A stretch of DNA of 64,000 nt from Paraburkholderia aromaticivorans. Its GTDB lineage: Bacteria; Pseudomonadota; Gammaproteobacteria; Burkholderiales; Burkholderiaceae. The notes under the pieces were generated by a model. It saw nothing but the letters and a program-made list of their open reading frames with translations. It was not told the origin of the DNA and searched no databases. The position numbers and the translations under genes were made by a program. Shown piece by piece: positions 10,675-19,670 of this stretch; the first letter of the stretch is position 1; each line of letters opens with the position of its first letter. The stretch covers positions 1,860,001 to 1,924,000 of the forward strand of contig NZ_CP022989.1 in NCBI RefSeq assembly GCF_002278075.1, in the 5' to 3' direction.

Positions 10675-11922
10675 TTACTTGCCCAACCCCGTTGCCGCGA
10701 TCTGAAGCTGCACGTACTGCGCGAACAAGGCGTGCAGGTGCGTGCTCGGGTGAACCGTATCCGCGAACATGTAGGTCTGGTCGGCGCCAGCCACTGTGTA
10801 AGTCTGCGGCGAGCAGAACAACGACGAGCCGAATTGGGCGCCATATTGGGCCGGAGTCAGCCCGTTCGTTGCGCTCGGATTGGCGGTGGCGTAGGCGGTT
10901 GCGTTGTTCTGCATCGACGTCAGGTTACACGCCGTGCCGGTGTTGGACACCGTGAAGCCCAGCGCCTGATAGTTCGGCAGCTGTTGATCCAGCCACGTGA
11001 AGGCATCGGCCACGATGACCTTGCCCGTCCCCACCAGGCCGCGGGTCGTCAGGTTCTGGACCAGCATATAGTTGTACGCCGCGGTAATCCCGGACAGCAG
11101 TGCGGCCGTGCCGGGCGTGCTCGCGTTTGCTGCGACACCCAGCGGCGTATTGCCGATGTCCGGCACCGTCGACACCACCACGTGCGTCGCGCCGGAGTTG
11201 ACGATAGTCTGGACCTGCGCGGCAAGTTGCGTGGCGGCCTGCGCGATCTGCGGGTTGGCCAGTTGCTGCAGGTAGCCGACGATAAACGCCACCTGGCCCG
11301 CCTGCGAGTTCGGCAGTTTGCCGGCCTGCACGAGTTGCGGGTATTGCGTCTGAAGCGCCGCGCCGAGTGCCGTCAGATTGGCGGAACTCCCCGCGAACTG
11401 GAAGATGTCGTTCGCGCCGCCGTTGATCAGCACGAGTTGGTTGGCGTTGAAGCTCGTATGCGCGCCCAGGTAGTTGGCCACTTGCGTGACGACCGGCACA
11501 GTGGTCGCGGCCATGTTGTTGGGCGCCCAACCTTGACCTTGAGCGTTGACGACATCCGAGCCACCTTGCGCGTAACCGTAGCCGCCCGCCGCGACCAGCG
11601 GCTGGCCGAAGCCGCCGAGGTACGCCGGCTTCAGCGTGTCGCCGTAGTACTCCGCGACTTTCTGCGTCCACACTTCACCCGGATTGGTCGTGAAGCGGCC
11701 ACCGCCGAAGCTTCCCTGAATCACCGGCGCGTATGTGCCGACGTCCGAGAGGCTGTCGCCGAACGACACGACCTGCAATTTGACGCCGCCCGCGGGCGTG
11801 CTGCTGGTGTTGTTATTGTCGCTACCCCCGCCGCAGGCCGCGAGCAGGGCGAATGCCGTGCTGGCAACGGCGATCTGCGTCACGCGCAGCCAATGTTGTT
11901 TCCTCGATGCTGTTTGCTTCAT
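10675..11922 (-). CDS. SGNH/GDSL-type esterase or lipase, predicted lipoprotein
   Basis: Secreted hydrolase of 415 residues. A signal peptide ends in a lipobox LAAC with Cys30, followed by a Gly/Asn/Ser linker, so the protein is probably lipid-anchored in the envelope. The SGNH catalytic blocks are all visible: FGDSLSDVG (nucleophile Ser57), the block I glycine region, GGANDIF (block III Asn) and DTVHPSTHLH near the C-terminus (catalytic Asp and His). The substrate cannot be read from sequence; relatives include phospholipases and carboxylesterases. No C-terminal autotransporter barrel is present. The start has GAGGAG upstream. Confidence 0.88.
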   Translation of the reverse strand: MKQTASRKQHWLRVTQIAVASTAFALLAACGGGSDNNNTSSTPAGGVKLQVVSFGDSLSDVGTYAPVIQGSFGGGRFTTNPGEVWTQKVAEYYGDTLKPAYLGGFGQPLVAAGGYGYAQGGSDVVNAQGQGWAPNNMAATTVPVVTQVANYLGAHTSFNANQLVLINGGANDIFQFAGSSANLTALGAALQTQYPQLVQAGKLPNSQAGQVAFIVGYLQQLANPQIAQAATQLAAQVQTIVNSGATHVVVSTVPDIGNTPLGVAANASTPGTAALLSGITAAYNYMLVQNLTTRGLVGTGKVIVADAFTWLDQQLPNYQALGFTVSNTGTACNLTSMQNNATAYATANPSATNGLTPAQYGAQFGSSLFCSPQTYTVAGADQTYMFADTVHPSTHLHALFAQYVQLQIAATGLGK

Positions 11923-12016
11923 GTTGACTACATCTCCTCGTATGTGTGGCCCTTATGCCATGTGTTGCAGGCAGCGCCCGCCGCTTAAGCGGCGTGACGA
12001 CAGCTTACAGAATCTT

Positions 12017-12979
12017 CTACGGCCTGCGCGGTGTTTGAAACGCGGCCGTATGGTCTTGCTTCGCGCGAATCGCTTCGCTTGAATCTTCGGTTGAACCCGC
12101 GCGCGGCACCGATGAACCGGCGGCGCGCCGCGCATGATAATCCGCAGCCCACGCGGGCGGCGCAAACAGCGCGCGCAGCTTGTTGCGCCAGCCGGACACG
12201 CTTGCGAAGTCGGCGGCCAGCGACGCCCATTCATGAAACGTCGCCTTCAGCGGGTTATACGTGTGCAGCGACTCGACGATGCCGTAGACCGGCGCTTCGC
12301 CCAGGTCTTCCTCGACATAGCTGCCGAACAGGCGATCCCAGATCACCAGCACGCCGGCATAGTTGCGGTCGATATAGCGGTCGTTGCGCGCGTGATGCAC
12401 GCGATGGATCGACGGCGTGTTGAACACGTATTCGAGCCAGCCGAGTTTGCCGATGGCCTGCGTATGCACGAAGAACTGAAAGCCGAGATTGATCAGCACG
12501 ATCGCGACGATCACCTTCGGCGCAAAGCCGAGCACGGCAAGCGGAATCCAGAACAGCCACATGCCCGCAACCGGATACATCAGGCTCTGACGGAACGCGG
12601 TCGAAAAATTCATGCGCTCCGACGAATGGTGCACGACATGCGCGGCCCACAGCCAGCGCACGCGGTGGCTACAGCGGTGGAACACGTAGTAGAGCAGATC
12701 CTGAGCGACGAACAGGACGACGAACGAGCCCCAGCTCGGCGGCCACGTGGTGATGCGGTAGTGATCGTAAAAGAACGTGTAGACGGGGATGATGGCGAGC
12801 CACGCGAGCTTGTCGGCGGCCTGGTGCATCAGCGCGAGCGCTGTGTTGCAGAGCGTGTCGCGCCAGCTATAGAGTTGCGCGCCCGGGCGCGTGCGTTTCA
12901 GGTGCCACGCCTCCCAGCCGATGCATGCGAGAAAGACTGGCGCCATGGCGAGCAGCAGCAATTCGGCATCGAATTGCAT
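12017..12979 (-). CDS. Sterol desaturase / fatty acid hydroxylase family membrane protein
   Basis: Di-iron membrane oxygenase of the fatty acid hydroxylase superfamily, 320 residues. Three histidine boxes are present: HRCSH (around residue 101), HVVHHS (around 113) and HRVHH (around 193). They lie between hydrophobic segments at the N-terminus and in the middle of the protein. The C-terminal 60 residues are polar and rich in Ala, Ser and Arg and do not look like part of the catalytic fold. The substrate is unknown; bacterial members act on sterols, hopanoids, carotenoids or lipids. It stands alone between two other leftward genes. Confidence 0.85.
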   Translation of the reverse strand: MQFDAELLLLAMAPVFLACIGWEAWHLKRTRPGAQLYSWRDTLCNTALALMHQAADKLAWLAIIPVYTFFYDHYRITTWPPSWGSFVVLFVAQDLLYYVFHRCSHRVRWLWAAHVVHHSSERMNFSTAFRQSLMYPVAGMWLFWIPLAVLGFAPKVIVAIVLINLGFQFFVHTQAIGKLGWLEYVFNTPSIHRVHHARNDRYIDRNYAGVLVIWDRLFGSYVEEDLGEAPVYGIVESLHTYNPLKATFHEWASLAADFASVSGWRNKLRALFAPPAWAADYHARRAAGSSVPRAGSTEDSSEAIRAKQDHTAAFQTPRRP

Positions 12980-13167
12980 CGTGTCTTCCTCCGTGGTCCC
13001 TGGCCGCCGCGCCGTGCGCGAGCGGGTGTTGTCGTTATGGTTCGAGCGGGACCGTAGGCGGTGCGCGGTCCCGGCGCAACGTCCAGCGTTTTACGCGCGC
13101 CTCGAACACTGCCCGACAGCGTACACGCTTAGGCCGTTGCCGCGCGCGGCTTCGCTAGAAGGAACAC

Positions 13168-14847
13168 TCAGTGAGCGCCGCGCTGGTGCGGGTTTTTCCT
13201 GGGCTTGCTGCTGCGCGGTTGGTCGACGGGATCCGAAACCTTGGTCAAGCCCTGAGACGGACCCTGATACACCCATTCGAGCAGCGCATCGTGCGCGGCG
13301 CGCGCGGCTTCCGAATGCGGATCGTTGATCAGGCTGACGACCACGTAACTATTGCCGTCCGCCGAGGCGACATACCCCGCGATTGCCCGCACGTCGCGCA
13401 AGGTGCCGGTCTTGATGTGCGCATTGCCGCCCGCGCCCTGGTTGGTCAACCGGTTGCGCATGGTGCCGTCGACACCCGCGATCGGCAGCGACTCCACGAA
13501 CACCTGCGCGACCGGACTCGCGTTGGCCCGCTGCAGCAGATCGGCGAGCGCGAGCGCGGTGATGTGCTCGTCGCGCGAGAGGCCCGAGCCGTTGTCGAGC
13601 GTCAGATACTCCATGTTGATGCTGTCGCGGCGCAGAAACGCTTCGATCGCGCGCGCCGATTTGGCGGGCGTGGCGGGTCCCTTTTCCTCGGTCGCGCCGA
13701 TCGTCAGGAACAGGTTGCGCGCCATCGTGTTGTTGCTGAATTTGTTGATGTCGCGAACGATGTCGGACAGCATCGGCCCCTGGTGTGTCGCCACCAGTCT
13801 GGCGCCCACCGGCACCGCGCCTTCGCGTGTCGCGCCGCTGAACGTGCCGCCGGTCTGCTGCCACAGCGCGAGAAACCCGCCCGCGAAAAACGCCGAGTGA
13901 TCGAGTACCGCGACGTTGATCGTGCGCGGGCCGCAGCGCACCGCATAGTCGCCGTCGAACGAGGCGACGACGGTACCGTTCGGCTGCGGCGTGACGGTGG
14001 GCGACGCGGAGGCCGCGTCGCCGCGGCACGGGCCGTTGACAGCGTGCAGGTGGTTGTCCATCTGCAATTGCGCGAGCGCGGGTAGCACGTCGATCGCGAC
14101 GCTGCCGTCGGGCGACGGCGTCAGCGTGAAGGACAGCGATTTGAACGCATAGAGCAGCGGATCGGGGCCGACGTTGTACGGCGCGGTGGCGTCGTCGTCG
14201 AACGGCGGCAGGTCGCGCGTGGACGGATCGAAGTAGCGCTTGTCGAGCACCAGCGCGCCGTCGATGCCATTGATGCCCGCCTTGTGGATCTTCTGCACGA
14301 GGTCGATCAGTTCCTCCGGCACGAGCTTCGGATCGCCCGTGCCCTGGATGTAGAGATTGCCGTGCAGCACGCCGTTGGCGTCGACAGTGCCTTCCGTGTA
14401 GGCGCTGGTGCGCCAGCGGTACTCGGGGCCGAGTATCGACAGGCCCGAGTACGTGGTGACGAGCTTCATCGTCGAGGCGGGCATCATCGGCTTGCCCGCG
14501 TTGAGCGCGACGATCGGCGTACGGTCGCCGACTTTCTCCACGACCACGCTGATCGACGTCAACGGCACGTGTGCGCGCTGCAAGCCGGCCATCACCTGCG
14601 GCGGCAATACGGTAGTGACGTTGACGCTCGGATGAGCGGCCTTGACGCGAGCCTGCGCGGCAAGCGGCAACGTCGCACCGCAGCCGAGCGCGACGCAGGC
14701 GAGCAGCCATGCGCTCGCGCGCGGCGCGAACCGGCGACGCAGGACAGGTGCGCAGGCGGAGGAGGAGGTGAAAGCAGACGGGAAACCCGGACGCCGCGCG
14801 GCAAGTTGCACGCGGCGTGCGAGAGAAGACAGAAAAGCGTGCGTCAT
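13168..14847 (-). CDS. dacB: D-alanyl-D-alanine carboxypeptidase/endopeptidase (PBP4 type)
   Basis: Periplasmic class C penicillin-binding protein that trims or cleaves peptidoglycan cross-links. The active-site triad of the family is complete: STMK at residues 125-128 (SxxK), SNN in KFSNNTMARN, and KTGT in HIKTGTLRD. An N-terminal hydrophobic segment (residues about 44-65) serves as signal peptide. The 559-residue length counts from the ATG at 14847; the frame is open 57 codons further upstream, and the ATG has no strong ribosome site, so the start is uncertain. The gene diverges from the two-component system. Confidence 0.93.
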   Translation of the reverse strand: MTHAFLSSLARRVQLAARRPGFPSAFTSSSACAPVLRRRFAPRASAWLLACVALGCGATLPLAAQARVKAAHPSVNVTTVLPPQVMAGLQRAHVPLTSISVVVEKVGDRTPIVALNAGKPMMPASTMKLVTTYSGLSILGPEYRWRTSAYTEGTVDANGVLHGNLYIQGTGDPKLVPEELIDLVQKIHKAGINGIDGALVLDKRYFDPSTRDLPPFDDDATAPYNVGPDPLLYAFKSLSFTLTPSPDGSVAIDVLPALAQLQMDNHLHAVNGPCRGDAASASPTVTPQPNGTVVASFDGDYAVRCGPRTINVAVLDHSAFFAGGFLALWQQTGGTFSGATREGAVPVGARLVATHQGPMLSDIVRDINKFSNNTMARNLFLTIGATEEKGPATPAKSARAIEAFLRRDSINMEYLTLDNGSGLSRDEHITALALADLLQRANASPVAQVFVESLPIAGVDGTMRNRLTNQGAGGNAHIKTGTLRDVRAIAGYVASADGNSYVVVSLINDPHSEAARAAHDALLEWVYQGPSQGLTKVSDPVDQPRSSKPRKNPHQRGAH

Positions 14848-15072
14848 GGACGGGCAAAAATGCAGAATGTCAGTGCGTGGGGCACGCGGTAATCCGGGCT
14901 GCGGCAGTGCGTCGCCTCGTGCGCGGACAAATCGCCGGCCGCGCGGCGCCGACGCAAAGCGCCCATTGTAGAGACATGCCGCGAGGCTGCGGTGGAAAAT
15001 GCGCCACGCGCCGCACATGCCGGGGGCGGGCGCTAGAATGCGGCATCATCGAACGATTCGGAACGGATAACC

Positions 15073-15735
15073 ATGCGCATCTTGCTAGTCGAAGACGACC
15101 GGATGATCGCCGAAGGCGTGCGCAAGGCGCTGCGCGGCGAAGGCTTCGCGGTCGACTGGGTGGAGGACGGCGAAGCCGCGCTCAGCGCGGCGGCCAGCCA
15201 GCCTTACGATCTCGTACTGCTGGACCTGGGCCTGCCCAAGCGCGACGGCCTCGACGTGCTGCGCACGCTGCGCGCGCGCGGCCACGCGCTGCCGGTGCTG
15301 ATCGTCACCGCGCGCGACGCCGTGGCGGATCGCGTCAAAGGCCTCGACGCCGGCGCCGACGATTACCTCGTCAAACCTTTCGACCTCGACGAACTCGGCG
15401 CCCGCATGCGCGCGCTGATCCGGCGTCAATCCGGGCGCAGCGATTCGACCATCCGCCTCGGCAACCTGACGCTCGATCCCGCCTCGCATCAGGTCACGCT
15501 CGACGGCGCGCCGGTCGCGTTGTCGGCGCGTGAATTCGCGCTGCTCGAGGCGCTGCTCGCGCGCCCCGGCGCCGTGCTCTCGAAGAGCCAGCTCGAGGAA
15601 AAAATGTACGGCTGGGGCGAGGAGATCGGCAGCAATACCGTCGAGGTCTATATTCACGCGCTGCGCAAGAAACTCGGCGCGGAGCTGATCCGCAACGTGC
15701 GCGGTCTGGGCTACATGATCGCGAAGGACGCCTGA
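15073..15735 (+). CDS. OmpR/PhoB-family response regulator
   Basis: DNA-binding response regulator of 220 residues. The receiver domain (residues 1-115) has acidic pocket residues in VEDDRM, phosphoacceptor Asp51 in LLDLGLP, and the conserved Lys in DYLVKPFD. The winged-helix output domain follows (about 125-218, ending RNVRGLGYMI). The sequence type is close to QseB/PmrA/TctD regulators. Its histidine kinase starts 4 bases after the stop. Two spaced TTAA boxes, typical of PmrA/QseB-class sites, lie in the promoter of degP downstream, a likely target. Confidence 0.93.
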   Translation: MRILLVEDDRMIAEGVRKALRGEGFAVDWVEDGEAALSAAASQPYDLVLLDLGLPKRDGLDVLRTLRARGHALPVLIVTARDAVADRVKGLDAGADDYLVKPFDLDELGARMRALIRRQSGRSDSTIRLGNLTLDPASHQVTLDGAPVALSAREFALLEALLARPGAVLSKSQLEEKMYGWGEEIGSNTVEVYIHALRKKLGAELIRNVRGLGYMIAKDA

Positions 15736-15739
15736 GCCG

Positions 15740-17041
15740 ATGCGTTCGATCCGCCGTCAATTGCTGGTCTGGCTGCTCGCGCTGGTGCTGCTCGGCGTCG
15801 GCATTGCGGGCTGGCTGATCTACCGGCAAGCCCTTGCCGAAGCCAACGAACTGTTCGATTACCAGCTGGAGCAGATCGCCGCGGCGCTGCCGTCGGAACC
15901 GTTCTCGCAGGTGCTCGGTTCACGCGACACCGGCGACGAGGGCATCGTGCTGCAGATCTGGAATCGCAACGGCGTGCTGATGTACTACTCGCGTCCGCGC
16001 GCGCCGCTCGCGCCGCGCGCCGAACTCGGCTTTTCGACCGAGCACACGGATCGTGGCGAATGGCGCGTGTATGGCGCGATCGTCGGCGATAACGTGGTGC
16101 AGCTGGCCCAGCCGGTGTCCGTGCGCAACCGGCTCGCCGCGAACGTCGCGCTGCGCACGCTGTGGCCGTTGATCGTGCTGCTGCCGTTGCTCGGGCTCGC
16201 GGTGTGGGTGATCGTCGGCCGCGGGCTCAGGCCGCTGCGGCGCGTGACGAGCGCACTCGACGCGCGCCATCCCGAGGCGCTCGATCCTCTGCCCGACCAG
16301 CGTCTGCCGCTCGAAGTGCAGCCGCTCGTGCGCGCACTGAACGGCCTGCTCGAACGGCTCGCCACCGCGCTCGATATTCAGAAAGCATTCGTCGCCGACG
16401 CGGCGCACGAATTGCGCACGCCGCTGGCCGCCGTGCAGATCCAGGCGCAACTGGTGGCGCGCGCGAAAGACGAAGCCGGCCGCGGCGAGGCGCTCGCCGA
16501 CCTGCAAGCGGGCGTGACCCGCGCCACGCGTCTTGCCGAGCAACTGCTGGCGCTCGCGCGCTCCGAACCGGACGGACTCGCCGCCACCAATGCGATCGAT
16601 CTGCGCGCGCTGCTCGAGGAGTGCGTGTTGGCTTACGCGCCGCTCGCGCAGAATCGCGGCGTCGATCTCGGCATCGAGGCGGCGCACTCCGCCACCGTGA
16701 TCGGCGACGCCGACGCGCTGCGCGTGATGTTCAACAATCTCGTGGACAACGCAACCAAGTACACGCCGCGCGGCGGACGAGTGGATGTCAGCCTGCGTGT
16801 GGAAGAGGGACACCCGGTCGTGCGGATCGCCGACAGTGGGCCGGGGATCGATCCGGCTGAACGCGATCGCGTGTTCGATCGTTTCTACCGCGCCGGCGCC
16901 GGCGTGAACCGCACGCGGACCGACGTGGCAGGCAGCGGCCTGGGTCTCGCGATCGTGCGGCGCATCGCCGTGCAGCATCATGCCGCCGTGTCGCTCGACG
17001 AATCGCCGGCGGGCGGCTTGCAGGTCGGCGTGCGCTTTTGA
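15740..17041 (+). CDS. Sensor histidine kinase
   Basis: Inner-membrane sensor kinase of 433 residues that partners the preceding regulator. Two membrane segments (about residues 8-28 and 142-162) bracket a periplasmic sensor domain of about 110 residues. A HAMP-like linker follows. The dimerisation/phosphoacceptor helix has His223 in FVADAAHELRTPLA, and the ATPase domain has N (NNLVDNATKYTP), G1 (IADSGPGID), F and G2 (GSGLGLAIV) boxes. The architecture is of the QseC/TctE group. The sensor domain shows no motif that would reveal the signal; control of degP suggests envelope stress or metals, which is inference. Confidence 0.93.
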   Translation: MRSIRRQLLVWLLALVLLGVGIAGWLIYRQALAEANELFDYQLEQIAAALPSEPFSQVLGSRDTGDEGIVLQIWNRNGVLMYYSRPRAPLAPRAELGFSTEHTDRGEWRVYGAIVGDNVVQLAQPVSVRNRLAANVALRTLWPLIVLLPLLGLAVWVIVGRGLRPLRRVTSALDARHPEALDPLPDQRLPLEVQPLVRALNGLLERLATALDIQKAFVADAAHELRTPLAAVQIQAQLVARAKDEAGRGEALADLQAGVTRATRLAEQLLALARSEPDGLAATNAIDLRALLEECVLAYAPLAQNRGVDLGIEAAHSATVIGDADALRVMFNNLVDNATKYTPRGGRVDVSLRVEEGHPVVRIADSGPGIDPAERDRVFDRFYRAGAGVNRTRTDVAGSGLGLAIVRRIAVQHHAAVSLDESPAGGLQVGVRF

Positions 17042-17068
17042 AGGCGGGGTTTTCGGTTCGTAAAGAGA

Positions 17069-17137
17069 CTTAAACGCGGCTTAAAAGGCCTCAAAAACAG
17101 GATGGAAGCGATCGGTCGCTGCTTAAGACTCTTTTAA
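17069..17137 (+). promoter_or_regulatory. Two spaced TTAA boxes upstream of degP (PmrA/QseB-type)
   Basis: Box one is CTTAA at 17069-17073, six bases, then CTTAA at 17080-17084. Box two is CTTAA at 17122-17126, six bases, then TTTAA at 17133-17137. Each pair has the 11-base period used by OmpR-family dimers, and the two boxes start 53 bases (about five helical turns) apart. The arrangement resembles the PmrA/QseB consensus as I recall it. The adjacent two-component system is the natural candidate regulator. A small hairpin (GAGAC/GTCTC, 17157-17173) follows in the leader. Confidence 0.6.
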
Positions 17138-17196
17138 GCGATGCCACGTACGCTTCGAGACATCCAAAGTCTCTTTCTCCCAGTCAGGAGTACACG

Positions 17197-18708
17197 ATGA
17201 ACGCGAAAACCTTGTCCCGCAGCGCTGTTGCAGTGGCTGTCGCCGTAGCGCTCTCCGCCGGCTATGTGGCGGGGCATCGCGACGTGCCCGCGCCGCAGGT
17301 GATCACGCCGGCGCAAGCCGCGATGATGCCCGCCGAAGCCGCCGCCAAAACCGGCATTCCCGACTTCTCCGGCCTCGTCGAGACCTATGGTCCGGCCGTC
17401 GTCAACATCAGCGCGAAGCACGTCGTGAAGCAGGCGGCGCTGCGCGGCAATCCCGGCAATGGCGGCGGCAACCAGTTGCCGATCGATCCGAGCGATCCGT
17501 TCTACCAGTTCTACAAGCACTTCTTCGGCGGCGCGCCGGGCATGCAGGGCGGCGACGGCGGCGATGCGCCCGATCAGCCGAGCGCGAGCCTCGGCTCGGG
17601 ATTCATCGTTAGCAATGATGGCTACATCCTGACCAACGCCCATGTGGTGGATGGCGCGAACGTCGTCACGGTGAAGCTGACCGACAAGCGCGAATTCCGC
17701 GCGAAGGTGGTCGGCGCCGACAAGCAGTCCGACGTCGCGGTGCTGAAGATCGACGCAAGCAATCTGCCGACCGTGAAGATCGGCGACCCGCGCCAGAGCA
17801 AGGTCGGCCAGTGGGTGGTCGCGATCGGCTCGCCGTATGGATTCGACAATACGGTGACCTCGGGCATCATCAGCGCCAAGTCGCGCTCGCTGCCTAACGA
17901 AAACTACACGCCGTTCATTCAGACCGACGTGCCGGTGAACCCCGGCAACTCGGGCGGCCCGCTCTTTAATCTGCAAGGCGAAGTGATCGGTATCAACTCG
18001 ATGATCTATTCGCAGACGGGCGGCTTCCAGGGCCTTTCGTTCGCTATCCCGATCAATGAGGCGATCAAGGTCAAGGACGACATCGTCAAGACCGGCCACG
18101 TGAGCCGCGGCCGTCTCGGCGTGGCGGTGCAGGGCATGAACCAGACGCTTGCCGATTCGTTCGGCATGCAGAAGCCGCAAGGCGCGCTGGTCAGCTCGGT
18201 CGATCCGGGCGGTCCGGCGGCCAAGGGCGGTTTGGAGCCGGGCGACGTGATTCTGTCGGTGAACGGCGAACCGGTCAGCGACTCGTCCGATCTGCCGTCG
18301 CAGGTCGCGGGTCTGGCGCCGGGCAGCTCGGCGACGGTGCAGGTGTGGCGCGACAAGGCCACCAAGGACCTGAAGGTGACCATCGGCTCGCTGTCGGATG
18401 CGAAGGTGGCCTCGGACAAGGCCGATCAGCCGACCCAGCTGCAAGGCCGCCTCGGCGTGGCGGTTCGGCCGCTGACGCCGGAAGAGAAAAGCGGTGCGTC
18501 GGTCTCTCACGGTCTGCTGGTGCAGCAGTCGGGCGGCGCGGCGGAAAGCGCCGGCATCCAGCCAGGCGACGTGATTCTGGCCGTCAACGGCCGGCCCATC
18601 TCGAGTGTGGAGCAGTTGAAGCAGATGATCGCCGGTGCCGGCAACAGCATCGCCTTGCTGATTCAGCGCGACAACGCGCAGATCTTCGTGCCGGTGGATC
18701 TCGGCTGA
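17197..18708 (+). CDS. degP: Periplasmic serine endoprotease DegP/HtrA (MucD type)
   Basis: Envelope quality-control protease and chaperone, 503 residues. An N-terminal hydrophobic export signal (residues 9-26) is followed by a trypsin-like domain with catalytic triad His149 (TNAHVVDG), Asp179 (SDVAVLKI) and Ser252 (GNSGGP). Two PDZ domains occupy about residues 298-390 and 408-500. A Gly-rich loop precedes the protease core. The ribosome site AGGAG is close to the ATG at 17197. Location directly behind a two-component system, with TTAA boxes in its promoter, suggests control by that system. Confidence 0.95.
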   Translation: MNAKTLSRSAVAVAVAVALSAGYVAGHRDVPAPQVITPAQAAMMPAEAAAKTGIPDFSGLVETYGPAVVNISAKHVVKQAALRGNPGNGGGNQLPIDPSDPFYQFYKHFFGGAPGMQGGDGGDAPDQPSASLGSGFIVSNDGYILTNAHVVDGANVVTVKLTDKREFRAKVVGADKQSDVAVLKIDASNLPTVKIGDPRQSKVGQWVVAIGSPYGFDNTVTSGIISAKSRSLPNENYTPFIQTDVPVNPGNSGGPLFNLQGEVIGINSMIYSQTGGFQGLSFAIPINEAIKVKDDIVKTGHVSRGRLGVAVQGMNQTLADSFGMQKPQGALVSSVDPGGPAAKGGLEPGDVILSVNGEPVSDSSDLPSQVAGLAPGSSATVQVWRDKATKDLKVTIGSLSDAKVASDKADQPTQLQGRLGVAVRPLTPEEKSGASVSHGLLVQQSGGAAESAGIQPGDVILAVNGRPISSVEQLKQMIAGAGNSIALLIQRDNAQIFVPVDLG

Positions 18709-19021
18709 TCCGGCTGGCGGGGCGGACGAAGCGGGCGGCGGCCAGGCGGCGTCCGGTTGGCGGTTTGACCGACTGCCCGGCTGCTTCGTCCGGGAATTGA
18801 AGTAATGCTTGCCGGTCCCGTTGCATTTACTGCCAACGGACCGGCAATTTTCATTTGCAGCCGATTCTCGGCGACGGGTCTGGCGCGCCACCGGGCTTGG
18901 CGCGCAGCGATTTCCCCGACGACGCGCCGGCAGCTTGGCACGCAGGTTGCGTCAGCCTTGGTCCGGGTCCGACTCGGGATGCCGGAGAAGCAGGGATAAG
19001 ACCTCAACAAGGAGCGAACCG
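18709..19021. other. Gene-free spacer with a long-range inverted repeat
   Basis: CGGACGAAGC at 18723-18732 is exactly complementary to GCTTCGTCCG at 18783-18792, about 50 bases apart, with a further GGGC/GCCC pair inside. This is probably a large terminator-like structure after degP, although no T-run follows. The remaining ~220 bases show no gene; AAGGAG just before 19022 is the ribosome site of the next gene. Confidence 0.45.
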
Positions 19022-19519
19022 ATGAAAACCCAACGCAATCAGCGAAGGATCGTAGCCGCTGCGGTATGCGCAGCGCTCACGCTCGGTCTGGCGGGTGGCG
19101 CGTATGCACAGCAGGCAAGCGATACGACCGGCGGCACGACCGCCGATCAAACCAGCGCGGGCAACGCCAATGGTGGCGGCCTGCCGCAAATCCAGCAGCA
19201 AGGCGACGTCTCGTTCGTATCGGGCGGCGTCGGCCTCGACGAATCGAAGGCGTTGCAGCAGGCGCAGAGCCAGTGGCCGCTGTCGCTGCGCTTCACCGGT
19301 CCCGGCGCCGACTTTCTCGCCGACGTGCATGTGCGCGTGGTCGATGCGCACAACGGCGAGGTGCTCAGCACCACGTCGCGTGGCCCCTACATGCTGGTCA
19401 AGCTGCGCCCGGGCCACTACACGGTGCATGCGCAATACAAGGACCGCGACCAGTCCAAAGCGGTGACGATCCCGGCCAAGGGCACGGCCAAGGCCGCTTT
19501 CTACTGGAACACGCAGTAA
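19022..19519 (+). CDS. Small exported protein with carboxypeptidase regulatory-like fold
   Basis: Predicted periplasmic protein of 165 residues. A signal peptide ends near residue 29 (AGGAYA-QQ). A Thr/Gly/Asn-rich linker follows, then a domain (about residues 65-165) with the beta-sandwich pattern of carboxypeptidase regulatory-like proteins: FLADVHVRVVDAHNGEVL, a GPYMLVKLRPGHYTVHAQY core and a closing TIPAKGTAKAAFYW. Such domains bind or scaffold and have no catalytic residues. The true function is unknown. AAGGAG precedes the ATG, and a strong terminator follows the gene, so it is probably monocistronic. Confidence 0.75.
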   Translation: MKTQRNQRRIVAAAVCAALTLGLAGGAYAQQASDTTGGTTADQTSAGNANGGGLPQIQQQGDVSFVSGGVGLDESKALQQAQSQWPLSLRFTGPGADFLADVHVRVVDAHNGEVLSTTSRGPYMLVKLRPGHYTVHAQYKDRDQSKAVTIPAKGTAKAAFYWNTQ

Positions 19520-19607
19520 GCCCGGTGCCGTTTTAGGCGGCGTCGCGACGAGCTTCGCGCCCCGTGCAGGAACGTCGCGCAATCAGCCGGACTTTGGCCG
19601 ATAATGA

Positions 19608-19636
19608 AGCCACGGGCACACCCCGTGGCTTTTTTG
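19608..19636 (+). terminator. Rho-independent terminator
   Basis: A 9-bp perfect stem, AGCCACGGG (19608-19616) with CCCGTGGCT (19622-19630), a 5-base loop and a following run of T. It ends the transcript of the small exported protein gene. Confidence 0.88.
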
Positions 19637-19670
19637 TTTGCGGGACCGCACACCATCACGGAGCCGAGAC

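Noticed and set aside
17157..17173. GAGAC/GTCTC hairpin with following T-rich bases as a terminator before degP
   Set aside because: A 5-bp stem is too weak and it lies just ahead of the gene's ribosome site, so it is at most a leader structure.
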